A DNA stretch of 64,000 bases from assembly GCA_964463695.1 (NCBI GenBank), contig CAYXCZ010000002.1, positions 62,001 to 126,000 of the forward strand, written 5' to 3'. The DNA is from JALNZU01 sp964463695. Its GTDB lineage: Bacteria; Bacteroidota; Bacteroidia; Bacteroidales; F082. Below the pieces are notes generated by a model. That model did no database searches and had not been told where the DNA came from. It saw only the letters and a program-made list of their open reading frames with translations. Made by a program: the position numbers and the translations under genes. How positions within the stretch are numbered: position 1 is the stretch's first letter; every line of letters starts with the position of its first letter. Positions 50,937-60,327 of the stretch are shown piece after piece.

Positions 50937-52925
50937 ATGAGCGGAATTAAATCCTATTTATTTGAAAAAAGAGAAGTTTTGTTGGTCTTAGTGCTATTGA
51001 TTATTGTCAGTTCGTTCTTTTTCTCCTCTCATTTTTTCGAATTCCCTTCCCACACTCATGCCTGGACTCAAAGCGATCGATATGCCCTTGCTGTTGGTTA
51101 TGCTGAAAATGGCTTGAATCCATTTCTTCCTTCTACATCTAATCTTTTCCCCAAGTACCCCCCTAACGAAAATTTCCAATATTTTAAAGGTTACACAAGC
51201 GCTGCATTGGCTTTACCTGAGTTTTTGGCAGCAGTTATAATGCGTGTAAGTGGAATTGAAGATCCTGTAATTTTACGCACCATCGTTTTGCTTTCTGGTT
51301 TAATAGCACTTCTTTTTTTGTTTGTTTTCATGAAAGCTTTAGGTAGTTCCTTTGTTATGTCATTGCTCATGGTGGTGTTTGTGTTTTCCGCTCCGGTTTT
51401 TACCTATTACATGAACGGGTTCATTCCCGGTATTCCAGCCTTGTCATTATCATTTGCTGCTTTTTATTTTTATGTTCAATACTTAAAAAAGCAACATTTC
51501 AATCACTTTGTTGTGTCTTTGTTTTTGTTAACGTTAGCAGCAATGATACGTCCTCCATTTTTGATGCCATTGGTTGCAGTGATTGTGACTCAACTCTTTT
51601 TTTGGAAGAGTAATAAGTTGCGATCCAAGGAGTTATTTGTTATTATAGGCAATTTGGTGCTGTTTTCTGCTTTTTGGATGTATGACAAACGGTTGCAAGG
51701 CACATTTGGTTCCATGTTTAATAACGAGCTGATGCCTGCTGCCAATTTTTCGGATTGGGGAGTTTTAATGCAAAAAGCATGGAGCAACTGGAATATCAGC
51801 TACCTGACTTATGGTCACTATGTGTTGCTTATAGTGGCTTTTCTTCTGCTTGTCTTTTATAGAAAGAAACTTGTATCTGGTTTCAGGACCAAAATTCTAC
51901 TTGTGACATTACTCAATCTGGGTGCATCATTGATGTATTCTTTTGTTATGGCTCAACAATTTCCTGCACATGACTATTATTTCCTGGATAGCTTTTTTCT
52001 GCCGCTTGTGATATTTACCTCTCTTGGCCTTTCATTAATCACGGTGCAACAAAAAAAACAACTTATTCCACTTACAGCAGGACTACTCGTTTTCTCAAGC
52101 TTCATGCTGCATGCCTCGAATCTGAAGCAAAACGAGCGTTACACCACTCATAGCTGGGATCGTACCGAAACAACCCGCCTGAATTTTATAGGGAGCGAGG
52201 CTTTTCTTAAAGAATGTAAAGTGGAGGATGATGCACGTATTTTGGTATTGGATGCTTACACCAGCAATGTTCCTCTTTTATTGATGAATCGTAAAGGCTT
52301 CACAGTTATTGAAACTACCAATGAATTCATTCAGAAGGCTTTGACCTTACCTTTTGAACACATCGTCATTCAAAACAAAAGCCTTTCGGGTGATGTCCTG
52401 CGCAACTTCCCTGAGCTTGCTGAGCATCTTTATCCAGTTGCTAATAATGGTAGGATAGGGTTGTATAATTATACTGAAAAAAGCAGTAAAAAGAGTTGGT
52501 TAGAGTTGTTATTGCCTGTAAACGAACAACATAGAATAAACTTTGTTATTGATACAACAGTGCATTGCATCGGTTTGCAGGATGATTTTTACCCTCTTAA
52601 GGATACCATTATCCAGGAAACAGATCAGGCATTAACCGCTGTTTTGTTTCAAGCACAGGCTTATACTAAAAACGAAAAAATTGAAGGTTTAAACCTTGTT
52701 ATCGATGCAAAAAACGCAAACGGATTTACCTTTTATGATAGCTATCCGTTAAGTATATTCTTCGAAAAGTCAGTAAAACAGACTGTAATGTCAGTTTTTT
52801 TTCAACTTCCACTGGGTTTTCCAGCCGGCACGCGTGTGAAGGTATATATCTGGAATCCAGGGAAGAACGAAGTTTGTTTTCAAAATCAGGCAGTTTTATT
52901 TACAAAATATTCATTACACATTTAA
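50937..52925 (+). CDS. GT-C type membrane protein (ArnT/PMT-like glycosyltransferase)
   Basis: The 662-residue protein has about ten to twelve N-terminal membrane segments (to about residue 400) and a soluble C-terminal part (about 410-662) of periplasmic type. The first loop contains the motif FPSHTHAWTQSDRYALA, with Asp near residue 47 where GT-C enzymes keep their catalytic acid, and FFEF/FPKYPPNENF. This resembles GT39/GT83 dolichyl or undecaprenyl-phosphate sugar transferases. The substrate cannot be read. It has its own promoter box and lies upstream of pgk with a 10-base gap, so pgk may be co-transcribed. Confidence 0.68.
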   Translation: MSGIKSYLFEKREVLLVLVLLIIVSSFFFSSHFFEFPSHTHAWTQSDRYALAVGYAENGLNPFLPSTSNLFPKYPPNENFQYFKGYTSAALALPEFLAAVIMRVSGIEDPVILRTIVLLSGLIALLFLFVFMKALGSSFVMSLLMVVFVFSAPVFTYYMNGFIPGIPALSLSFAAFYFYVQYLKKQHFNHFVVSLFLLTLAAMIRPPFLMPLVAVIVTQLFFWKSNKLRSKELFVIIGNLVLFSAFWMYDKRLQGTFGSMFNNELMPAANFSDWGVLMQKAWSNWNISYLTYGHYVLLIVAFLLLVFYRKKLVSGFRTKILLVTLLNLGASLMYSFVMAQQFPAHDYYFLDSFFLPLVIFTSLGLSLITVQQKKQLIPLTAGLLVFSSFMLHASNLKQNERYTTHSWDRTETTRLNFIGSEAFLKECKVEDDARILVLDAYTSNVPLLLMNRKGFTVIETTNEFIQKALTLPFEHIVIQNKSLSGDVLRNFPELAEHLYPVANNGRIGLYNYTEKSSKKSWLELLLPVNEQHRINFVIDTTVHCIGLQDDFYPLKDTIIQETDQALTAVLFQAQAYTKNEKIEGLNLVIDAKNANGFTFYDSYPLSIFFEKSVKQTVMSVFFQLPLGFPAGTRVKVYIWNPGKNEVCFQNQAVLFTKYSLHI

Positions 52926-52935
52926 TTTATTACAG

Positions 52936-54132
52936 ATGAAAAACATTGATCAGTACAATCTTAAAGACAAACGTGTTATCGTACGCGTTGATTTTAACGT
53001 GCCGGTGAACGACAAATTTGAGGTCACCGATGACACCCGTATCAGGGCAGCAATCCCAACTATCAAAAAGATTCTTGCTTCGGGAGGCTCAGTAATTTTG
53101 ATGTCGCATTTCGGAAGGCCAAAAGACGGTCCGGACGACAAATATTCCTTACGTCATATCCTCGGTGACCTGGAAGCAAAACTTGGTATGAAAGTTCAGT
53201 TCGCAAATGACTGCATCGGAGCTGAAGCTCAGGAAAAAGCAGCTGCTTTGAAACCGGGAGAGGTTTTATTACTTGAGAACCTGCGTTTTTACAAAGAAGA
53301 AACAAAAGGGGATGAAAATTTTGCAAAAAAATTGGCGTTACTAGCCGATGTTTATGTGAACGATGCCTTCGGAACAGCTCACCGTGCGCATGCATCAACA
53401 GCTATTATCGCCCGCTTTTTCCCAGGAGCAAGTCTATTTGGATATCTTATGCAGGATGAAGTTTCAAACCTTGAGAAAGTGACAAAAAATGCCGAAAGAC
53501 CTTTCACAGCTGTGCTTGGCGGAGCTAAAGTTTCAGGCAAAATTGAAATTATAAACAACTTAATTGATAAAGTGGATAACCTCATTATTGGAGGTGGAAT
53601 GATGTTCACGTTTATTAAAGCAATGGGTGGACAAATTGGCAATTCGTTGGTTGAAGAAGATTTGATCGAAACAGCATTAAAAGCCATTGAAAAAGCTAAA
53701 GCAAATGGAGTGAATCTATTGATTCCTACTGATGCAGTAATTGCTGACAGTTTTAGCAATGAGGCTGAACAAAAAGTCTGCAATGCAAACAGCATTCCTG
53801 ATGGATGGATGGGTCTTGATATTGGCCATGAAACCATAAAAACATTTACCGAAGTAATTCTCAATTCACGTACGATCCTTTGGAATGGCCCGATGGGTGT
53901 GTTTGAATTTGTGAATTTTGCCAACGGCACGCGCGATATCGCTTTAGCCATTGCAAAAGCCACTTCAAGTGGATCATATTCACTTGTTGGTGGTGGCGAC
54001 TCAGTAGCTGCCGTTAATAAATATGATCTGGCTGACAAAGTCAGTTATGTTTCAACAGGTGGTGGTGCTATGCTCGAATATATTGAAGGGAAAGAACTTC
54101 CTGGCGTTAAAGCTATTCTCGAAGGCATTTAA
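52936..54132 (+). CDS. pgk: Phosphoglycerate kinase
   Basis: PGK transfers phosphate from 1,3-bisphosphoglycerate to ADP in glycolysis. The 398-residue protein is full length, with VIVRVDFNVPV at the start, SHFGRPKDGPD, LLENLRFYKEE, GTAHRAHAS, GGAKVSGKIEI, WNGPMGVFEF and GGGDSVAAV. It starts 10 bases after the GT-C gene and ends in a terminator. Phosphofructokinase is 39 kb away, so glycolytic genes are dispersed. Confidence 0.98.
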   Translation: MKNIDQYNLKDKRVIVRVDFNVPVNDKFEVTDDTRIRAAIPTIKKILASGGSVILMSHFGRPKDGPDDKYSLRHILGDLEAKLGMKVQFANDCIGAEAQEKAAALKPGEVLLLENLRFYKEETKGDENFAKKLALLADVYVNDAFGTAHRAHASTAIIARFFPGASLFGYLMQDEVSNLEKVTKNAERPFTAVLGGAKVSGKIEIINNLIDKVDNLIIGGGMMFTFIKAMGGQIGNSLVEEDLIETALKAIEKAKANGVNLLIPTDAVIADSFSNEAEQKVCNANSIPDGWMGLDIGHETIKTFTEVILNSRTILWNGPMGVFEFVNFANGTRDIALAIAKATSSGSYSLVGGGDSVAAVNKYDLADKVSYVSTGGGAMLEYIEGKELPGVKAILEGI

Positions 54133-54149
54133 TAATCCGAATTTAAGAT

Positions 54150-54209
54150 AAAAAAGGTTATCATCTGAAACTTGTTATATAAATGAGATCAGATGATGAC
54201 CTTTTTTTT
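54150..54209. terminator. Long-stem terminator after pgk
   Basis: AAAAAAGGTTATCATCTGA pairs with TCAGATGATGACCTTTTTT (one G-U pair) around a 20-base loop and a T-run follows. The A-run on the other side lets it serve the convergent isoaspartyl peptidase gene as well. Confidence 0.85.
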
Positions 54210-54279
54210 CGATTAATGATGTAAAGGAAATATCCGGATTTCTATCCATTGATATTGAAGGCTTAATCAGGAATATTCT

Positions 54280-55314
54280 CTATTTAGACTCATCATCAGA
54301 ATAGATACTTACAGAAGCTTCCTGTCCGGCAATAACATAAGCCCTGAACATTCCTGATGTGTTGAAAGGAAGCGCAATAGAGCCATTTTTGTCGACAGCA
54401 ATTAATCCGCCACCTGCATCTAGCGATTTAAGCTTATTCATAACAAGATCATTAGCAGCTTGTTGAAGACTTTGTCCTGAATAAATCATTCGGGCATGAA
54501 GGTCGTGAGCTACTGCGTTACGAATAAAAAACTCACCATGACCTGTTGCTGAAACAGCACAGCTGTTATTGTCGGCCCATGTTCCTGCACCAATCACAGG
54601 CGAATCGCCAAGTCTGCCCTCGCGTTTATAGTGCATACCTCCGGTAGATGTTCCGGCAGCCAGATTTCCCTCACGATCAAGAGCAACAGCTCCAACAGTT
54701 CCTTTTGATGGGATCATAAATTCTCGTTCAAGATGAGATTGACGCGTTTTTTCATAGTTATCCCATCTGTTTTGTGTAAAAAAATAAGAGGGATTAACCG
54801 TGTCAACACCTGATTGTATGGCAAATTTCTCAGCACCTTTTCCAACCAGAAAAACATGTCGGCCATCATCCATAATTGCTTTTGCTGCCAAAATTGGGTG
54901 ACGGATAATACTAACTGCTCCAACAGCACCGGCACGGCCTTGCTTCCCTTCCATGATGGAGGCATCGTGAGCAATTTCTCCAACTTCATTGTATACAGCA
55001 CCTTTCCCTGCATTAAACAATGGATTATCCTCCATCAGGGTAATTGATGCAATTACTGCATCTGTGCTACTCCCTCCGTTTTTAAGCACTTCCTCACCTG
55101 CCCTTAGGGCTGTCATCAATCCTTCTTTGTAGGCGGTCTCTAGTTCTGATGACATTTTGGAACGTTCCATCGCTCCTGCGCCACCATGTATCACAAGAAC
55201 GTAATCAGGCTTTTGTGGTTTATCAGATTTCATTTGGCAGGAACTAAATGAAACCGAAAGAAAAAGCACAAGAAAGAAGAAGATTTTACTCAAATAATTA
55301 GGGTGTTGCAGCAT
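54280..55314 (-). CDS. Isoaspartyl peptidase/L-asparaginase, Ntn-hydrolase (lipoprotein form)
   Basis: The enzyme cleaves beta-aspartyl dipeptides and asparagine. The 344-residue precursor self-cleaves at Gly-Thr, exposing Thr206 in GTVGAVALD as nucleophile. HGGAGA near residue 43 (oxyanion region), GKGAVYNEVGEIAHDASIM and GTSTGGMHYKREGRLGDSP match the IaaA family. The N-terminus has a hydrophobic segment with lipobox FSSC (Cys26), so it is likely an envelope lipoprotein. The frame extends to a TTG at 55335, but the ATG at 55314 suits the signal peptide better. Confidence 0.9.
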   Translation of the reverse strand: MLQHPNYLSKIFFFLVLFLSVSFSSCQMKSDKPQKPDYVLVIHGGAGAMERSKMSSELETAYKEGLMTALRAGEEVLKNGGSSTDAVIASITLMEDNPLFNAGKGAVYNEVGEIAHDASIMEGKQGRAGAVGAVSIIRHPILAAKAIMDDGRHVFLVGKGAEKFAIQSGVDTVNPSYFFTQNRWDNYEKTRQSHLEREFMIPSKGTVGAVALDREGNLAAGTSTGGMHYKREGRLGDSPVIGAGTWADNNSCAVSATGHGEFFIRNAVAHDLHARMIYSGQSLQQAANDLVMNKLKSLDAGGGLIAVDKNGSIALPFNTSGMFRAYVIAGQEASVSIYSDDESK

Positions 55315-55375
55315 CGTTTTGAGAGATTTATTCAATATTTCAGGATTTTAAAAGTAAAGAAATGCCTACAGTTTA

Positions 55376-56170
55376 TCATCGTCTTTGTGGCATAAAAAGG
55401 CCCATAAGGGTATTAAAGTCATATAAACCAAATAGTTGTGCAGAGGTTATGAGTATAACAGCTATTATTACCCATTTAACAAAACCTACTCCTTTAGCTG
55501 TTGCCATCTGTGAAGCCACAAGAGCTCCAATGATGTTTCCAACACCATGAACTAGTCCAAAATGCCAGTTTACTGCACCATTAAGAATAAAAATTGCAAG
55601 AGCTACAGGTGAATATAAAAGCACAATCCAGACTTTGATGGCGTTGGCTTTTACAAGATCAAAACCTGCACCTACAACGAGGGCTGCCAGAAGGAAATAG
55701 CCAATTCCAACCTGAATAAACCCACCATAAATGCCTATCAAAAAGAAGATAAAAACCTGGAACAGACTCACTGGCCTACCTTGCTTTTCGGTGTTCCCAT
55801 GTAAATAGGTTGATGGTTTTACCAGCATAAAGAAAATCATCAGAAGTAGAATAGCGGCGAAAGCTCTTTCAATCACAACTTTATCAATGTCAACAGCGAT
55901 TTGAGCACCAACAATGGAACCTGCAACGGCAGGCAAAGCTAACCATGTAGCTTTCCGTAATTCAAGAACTTTCTTTTGACGGAACATCCCCACCGAGGTA
56001 AGGTTTTGAAGCACAATAGCAATACGATTCGTTCCATTGGCTACATCAATGGGCAAACCAAGAAAAAGGAAAAGAGAAAGCGAAATGACCGATCCACCTC
56101 CGGCAAGTGTATTGATAAAACCAACCACGATTCCGGAAACAACGAGTGCAGTAACTTCAATCCAATTCAT
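55376..56170 (-). CDS. TauE/SafE family sulfite/sulfonate exporter
   Basis: The 264-residue membrane protein has about eight helices in two repeats. The first repeat has GFINTLAGGGSVISLSLFLFLGLPIDVANGTNR and the second IGIYGGFIQVGIGYFL with VKANAIKVWIVLLYSP, both TauE/SafE signatures. Members export sulfite, sulfolactate or sulfoacetate. The presence of a ComB-family sulfolactate gene elsewhere in the window is suggestive but distant. It sits alone between murF-alr and the isoaspartyl peptidase. Confidence 0.85.
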   Translation of the reverse strand: MNWIEVTALVVSGIVVGFINTLAGGGSVISLSLFLFLGLPIDVANGTNRIAIVLQNLTSVGMFRQKKVLELRKATWLALPAVAGSIVGAQIAVDIDKVVIERAFAAILLLMIFFMLVKPSTYLHGNTEKQGRPVSLFQVFIFFLIGIYGGFIQVGIGYFLLAALVVGAGFDLVKANAIKVWIVLLYSPVALAIFILNGAVNWHFGLVHGVGNIIGALVASQMATAKGVGFVKWVIIAVILITSAQLFGLYDFNTLMGLFMPQRR

Positions 56171-56349
56171 AAAACCAATCCTTGCGGCAAATGTAGCGAA
56201 TCACTTGCTTGTTTTACTTCATCCCGAATTTTTTTAGTAATGGGCTTCTGAAAGATAAAGTAGAAGAATAAGCTTTGGGTTAGTAAGGAAAAGCACAAGT
56301 TTTAGGGCTTTAAATTTCTTTGACAAAAAAAAGAAAAGGCTGTCAGGCT

Positions 56350-58845
56350 TTATTCCTGATAATATACACGCTTTACCCGTCTGGAAATTCTTGTCAGTAT
56401 TTCGTATGGAATAGTATCAGCCGCCTGAGCAAAAGCATTCAAAGCGTGTTGGTTATCGAATATTACAACTGTATCACCTTCCTCAGCAGAAATATCAGAA
56501 AGGTCAATCATACACATATCCATACACACATCGCCAACAATTGGTGCAGCTTTGCCATTAATAAAAAGAAATCCTCTACCATTGCTCAGGATTCTTGGCA
56601 GCCCATCAGCATAGCCAATAGGAACAACTCCAATTTTTGTTTCCTTGTCAACAAAAGTCCTGCGGTTATATCCAATACTGTCTCCTTCCGGAACTATACG
56701 AATTTGACTCAGATTTGATTTCAGGGAGACAACAGTTGAGAGTTTTTCATTTTCAACGCCACCTGATGCAACGCCATAAACCCCAATTCCAAGACGTACC
56801 ATCTCATAATGAGCCTCTGGAAAACGTACAATACCGGCAGAATTGAGGATATGTCTGTCGAAGCTATAGCCAATTTTTTGCTCCAGAAACTTACAACTGT
56901 CTTCAAAAATGCTAAACTGTCTCCGTGTAAATGGATCATGCGCTTCTGTTTCACTTGCAGCGAGGTGAGAAAAAACTGACTGGACCTGCAAAAGTGGATT
57001 TTTCAGAATTTGCTCGCTCAATTCCAAAAGTTCTTCCGGATTGAAACCCAGACGCCGCATCCCGGTATCTATTTTAAGATGTATTTTAACTTTTTGGTGA
57101 TTTCTGTCAACCCGTTGAATGGCTTCCTGCAAAAGTCCCAACACTCTGAAACTAAATATCTCAGGTTCAAGGTCATAATTCAACATCGCATCAAAACTAT
57201 GTTCTTCAGGGCTCATTACCATAATAGGTAACCGAATTCCTGCCTTTCGCAATTCGACACCCTCATCAGCATAGGCAACAGTTAGGTAGTCAACATGATG
57301 GAACTGCAAAACGTTCGCAATCTCGTAACCTCCGCTTCCATAGCTGAAGGCTTTCACCATAACCATTATTTTCACTTCGGGAGGCAGAAGCGAACGATAA
57401 TAGTTCAAATTCGAAACCAAATGATTGAGATTGATTTCGAGAATTGTTTCATGAGCTTTTTGCTGAAGGAGTTGGCTGATACGTTCAAAACCAAATACAC
57501 GTGCCCCTTTGATTAGTATGGAAGTGCTGTGAAAATCGGATAAGGCAATGGCTGCCAGAAAATCTTCTGTCGTTGCATAGAATTTCTTTTCCATTTTGAA
57601 GCAGCCTGACTGTCGCATCAATGAAGGACCTATACCGATGATTTTCTGAACCCCTTTTGCTTCCATTAAAGAAGCAACCTGTTCATATAAATCGGCCTCG
57701 TTGGTACCACTTTCCAGAATATCGGATAATATAACCGCTTTGTTTTGATGCTGATTTTGCTGTTTCAGAAAATCAAGGGCGATAGTCAGTGAATGTATAT
57801 CACTATTGTAACTGTCGTTTATGAGTGTACAATTATTCAAACCTTCTTTGAGTTCTAAACGCATTGCAACCTGCGTCAATAGTAACATTCGTTCCTTAAT
57901 TGTTGCAATATTATAGCCTAAAAGAAGCATTACGCAGGCACAATGAATAGCATTTTCAACAGAGGCATCATCAATAAATGGGATGGTGAAATCGAAGGGT
58001 TGTTGCTGATAATGAGCACTTATAATACTGTGATGCGTCGATTTTGTAACAGTGTCAATCTTTAGATCAGCATCAAGTTTTTTACTCCAGGTAAATGACT
58101 TGATTGAATGAAGCAACTGTGACTTGATAATTCCTTCCTGAATTTCCGCATGATCGATGCAATAAATCAAGGTTTCAACTTTTGTAAAAAGTTTGAGTTT
58201 TTCTCCAACCTTTTGTTGTATTCGAATAAAGTTTTCACCGTGAGCCGGACCTATATTCGTGAAAACACCTATTGCAGGACGGATGATTTGCTGAAGATTT
58301 ATCATCTCACCGGGTTCCGAAATGCCTGCCTCAAAAAGAGCCAGTTGATGCTCAGCTTCAATTTGCCAAACAGATAACGGGACGCCGATTTGTGAGTTAT
58401 AACTTTTGGGGCTTCGAACGATAGAAATATCAGGTGAAAGCAATTGATGCAGCCATTCCTTAACGATGGTTTTTCCGTTACTTCCTGTTATTCCAATTAC
58501 TTGTCCATCAAATGATTTTCTATGAAAAGAGGCTATTTTTTGTAAGGCAGAAAGGCTGTCCTGGACAAGAAGAAAATTTGTGTCAGAGGGGAAACTCTCC
58601 GGCTGGTCTGGTAATTGTGAAACCACAAAGTTCTTTACTCCTAGTTCACTCAGGGCAGTCAGATAGCGGTGACCATCATTTTTTTTGGTTTTTATTGCGA
58701 AAAAGAGGGTTTCATCCGGACTGATTAGTTGCCTGCTGTCGACAAGTAATTTGCTTATGAAAGTTTCGTTTTCCCCATCGCCAAAGAATTTCGCGTCGGT
58801 AATAGTAACGATAGTTTGTAGCTTATAGGGCTTTTCAAGCACCAT
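56350..58845 (-). CDS. Fused MurF / alanine racemase
   Basis: The 831-residue protein joins two peptidoglycan enzymes, a fusion typical of Bacteroidota. The N-terminal MurF part (about 1-450) adds D-Ala-D-Ala to UDP-MurNAc-tripeptide and has the ATP loop GITGSNGKT and GISEPGEM. The C-terminal racemase (about 455-831) makes D-alanine with PLP; its Lys near residue 497 is in MVKAFSYGSGGYE. HLKIDTGMRRLGF, SIGYNRRTF (second catalytic Tyr) and PIGYADGLPR follow. pdxA, for PLP synthesis, ends 7 bases upstream. Confidence 0.96.
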   Translation of the reverse strand: MVLEKPYKLQTIVTITDAKFFGDGENETFISKLLVDSRQLISPDETLFFAIKTKKNDGHRYLTALSELGVKNFVVSQLPDQPESFPSDTNFLLVQDSLSALQKIASFHRKSFDGQVIGITGSNGKTIVKEWLHQLLSPDISIVRSPKSYNSQIGVPLSVWQIEAEHQLALFEAGISEPGEMINLQQIIRPAIGVFTNIGPAHGENFIRIQQKVGEKLKLFTKVETLIYCIDHAEIQEGIIKSQLLHSIKSFTWSKKLDADLKIDTVTKSTHHSIISAHYQQQPFDFTIPFIDDASVENAIHCACVMLLLGYNIATIKERMLLLTQVAMRLELKEGLNNCTLINDSYNSDIHSLTIALDFLKQQNQHQNKAVILSDILESGTNEADLYEQVASLMEAKGVQKIIGIGPSLMRQSGCFKMEKKFYATTEDFLAAIALSDFHSTSILIKGARVFGFERISQLLQQKAHETILEINLNHLVSNLNYYRSLLPPEVKIMVMVKAFSYGSGGYEIANVLQFHHVDYLTVAYADEGVELRKAGIRLPIMVMSPEEHSFDAMLNYDLEPEIFSFRVLGLLQEAIQRVDRNHQKVKIHLKIDTGMRRLGFNPEELLELSEQILKNPLLQVQSVFSHLAASETEAHDPFTRRQFSIFEDSCKFLEQKIGYSFDRHILNSAGIVRFPEAHYEMVRLGIGVYGVASGGVENEKLSTVVSLKSNLSQIRIVPEGDSIGYNRRTFVDKETKIGVVPIGYADGLPRILSNGRGFLFINGKAAPIVGDVCMDMCMIDLSDISAEEGDTVVIFDNQHALNAFAQAADTIPYEILTRISRRVKRVYYQE

Positions 58846-58852
58846 AAATTAA

Positions 58853-59920
58853 TTAATTAGGGATAGAAGTTTTAGTCAACTTGTTGGATTCCAGCTCCTG
58901 TTGCTGTCTCCTGTTTCGAATAATGTCAATAGCCAAATATATAGCCTGACGAAAAGCTTCTTCTGAAGCTTCGTTTTTTCCTGCCAGGTCATAGGCTGTA
59001 CCATGAGCCGGAGAGGTTCGAACGATGGGTAATCCGGCTGTGTAATTTACGCCTCCTTCAAAAGCGAGGCTTTTAAAAGGTGCTAAACCCTGATCATGAT
59101 ACATGGCTAAAACAGCATCATATTTTTTCCAGCTTCCTGAACCAAAAAAACCATCAGCAGGAAAAGGGCCATAAGCCAGTATGCCTTGCTCTTTCTTAAT
59201 TTTTTTGAGTGCCGGAATAATTACATCGTTTTCTTCATTACCAAGCAAACCTCCGTCACCAGCATGTGGATTTAACCCCAGAACAGCAATTTTTGGTTTC
59301 AAAACCCCAAAATCATTGATAAGACTTTGGTTTAGAATTTGTAATTTTTTGATAATCAATTCCGGGTGTATTTTTGAAGGCACTTCTTCAAGGGGTATAT
59401 GTCCGGTAAGTGTTCCAACACGCAGATTGTTCCAAACCATAAGCATAAGAGGTTCGTTGTTCCCAAAGCGTGTTGAAAGATATTCTGTGTGGCCCGGAAA
59501 GTCAAATTGAGCCGATTGAATATTCTGCTTATTAATTGGAGCTGTCACTAAAACATCAATCCAGTCATTTTTCAGATCGTTTACAGCCATTTCCAATGCC
59601 TGATAAGCGGCTTCACCTGCGATAGTGGTGCTTTTTCCAACGTCAATCTGTAAGTCGTTTTCGGTGCAATTCACAATATTGCAACGCTTTGGATGTGCTT
59701 GCGAAGCATCTTTGACCAGATTAAAATTGAGCTCTGCTGCATTCAGGTTTTTCTTGTAGAAAGAGGCAACCCTTGAATGTCCATAAACAATGGGCGTAAA
59801 AAGCTCGATCATCCTGATATCCGTAAGAGCTTTTATAATTACCTCATAACCAATACCATTAATGTCGCCATGAGTGATGCCAACCCTGATTCTGTCGTCG
59901 GTAGATTTTTGCTTCTCCAT
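58853..59920 (-). CDS. pdxA: 4-hydroxythreonine-4-phosphate dehydrogenase PdxA
   Basis: PdxA oxidises 4-phosphohydroxythreonine in DXP-dependent pyridoxal phosphate synthesis. The 355-residue protein has THGDINGIGYEV at the start, TAPINKQ, FPGHTEYLS, LNPHAGDGGLLGNEE, GPFPADGFF, MYHDQGLAPFKSLAF and RTSPAHGTAYDLAG, all family landmarks including the metal His residues. It is the first gene of the pdxA-murF/alr pair; the gap is 7 bases, linking cofactor supply to a PLP enzyme. A promoter box lies 26 bases upstream. Confidence 0.96.
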   Translation of the reverse strand: MEKQKSTDDRIRVGITHGDINGIGYEVIIKALTDIRMIELFTPIVYGHSRVASFYKKNLNAAELNFNLVKDASQAHPKRCNIVNCTENDLQIDVGKSTTIAGEAAYQALEMAVNDLKNDWIDVLVTAPINKQNIQSAQFDFPGHTEYLSTRFGNNEPLMLMVWNNLRVGTLTGHIPLEEVPSKIHPELIIKKLQILNQSLINDFGVLKPKIAVLGLNPHAGDGGLLGNEENDVIIPALKKIKKEQGILAYGPFPADGFFGSGSWKKYDAVLAMYHDQGLAPFKSLAFEGGVNYTAGLPIVRTSPAHGTAYDLAGKNEASEEAFRQAIYLAIDIIRNRRQQQELESNKLTKTSIPN

Positions 59921-59945
59921 GCTATTTGTTAACTGAATTATGGTG

Positions 59946-59971
59946 CAAAGGTAGTCATTTCACCAAAGGTA
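59946..59971 (-). promoter_or_regulatory. Two tandem Bacteroidota -7 boxes for pdxA
   Basis: TACCTTTG occurs twice on the minus strand, at 59953-59946 and 59971-59964, 18 bases apart. The nearer lies 25 bases upstream of the pdxA ATG; either or both may start transcription. Confidence 0.45.
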
Positions 59972-60307
59972 AAATGAAGTCTGTTTGCTTTACATTTTTT
60001 GAAAAGTTGACGTGTTTTCAACATAATTATAACTGCTTGACTAAAACCTTGGAATGTCTTCTTATAATTCGAAAATATTCTTGATTAATACCGATATATT
60101 TTGGTCATATATTTAAAATAAGACACATTTAAAATAAGTGCTTGCAGATGAAAAACGGAATTTGTCATTAAAACTAACAGCGTCAATAGTTTGTTTTTCA
60201 TTCTAAAACTTTGATTTGAAGGATACAAATTGAAAAAATATATCACACTTTTAACGAAATAAAAGCATGAATGAAATAATCAGATGATACGCTATGTTTA
60301 ATTTAGG

Positions 60308-60315
60308 TAGGTTTG
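60308..60315 (+). promoter_or_regulatory. Bacteroidota -7 box (TAGGTTTG) for the TonB receptor operon
   Basis: TAGGTTTG lies 12 bases upstream of the ATG at 60328 and matches TAnnTTTG, implying a very short leader. Confidence 0.42.
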
Positions 60316-60327
60316 CAATTAAATTAA

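Larger units (their letters stand above)
59921..60327. other. 407-base intergenic region between divergent pdxA and the TonB operon
   Basis: AT-rich with no coding frame. It holds two minus-strand TACCTTTG boxes near pdxA (59946-59953 and 59964-59971), a 12-base direct repeat ATTTAAAATAAG at 60111-60122 and 60127-60138, and a plus-strand TAGGTTTG box at 60308-60315. No RNA gene was recognised. Confidence 0.6.

Noticed and set aside
53379..54038. Minus-strand open frame of 219 codons
   Set aside because: It lies entirely antisense to pgk, whose full-length protein is clear.
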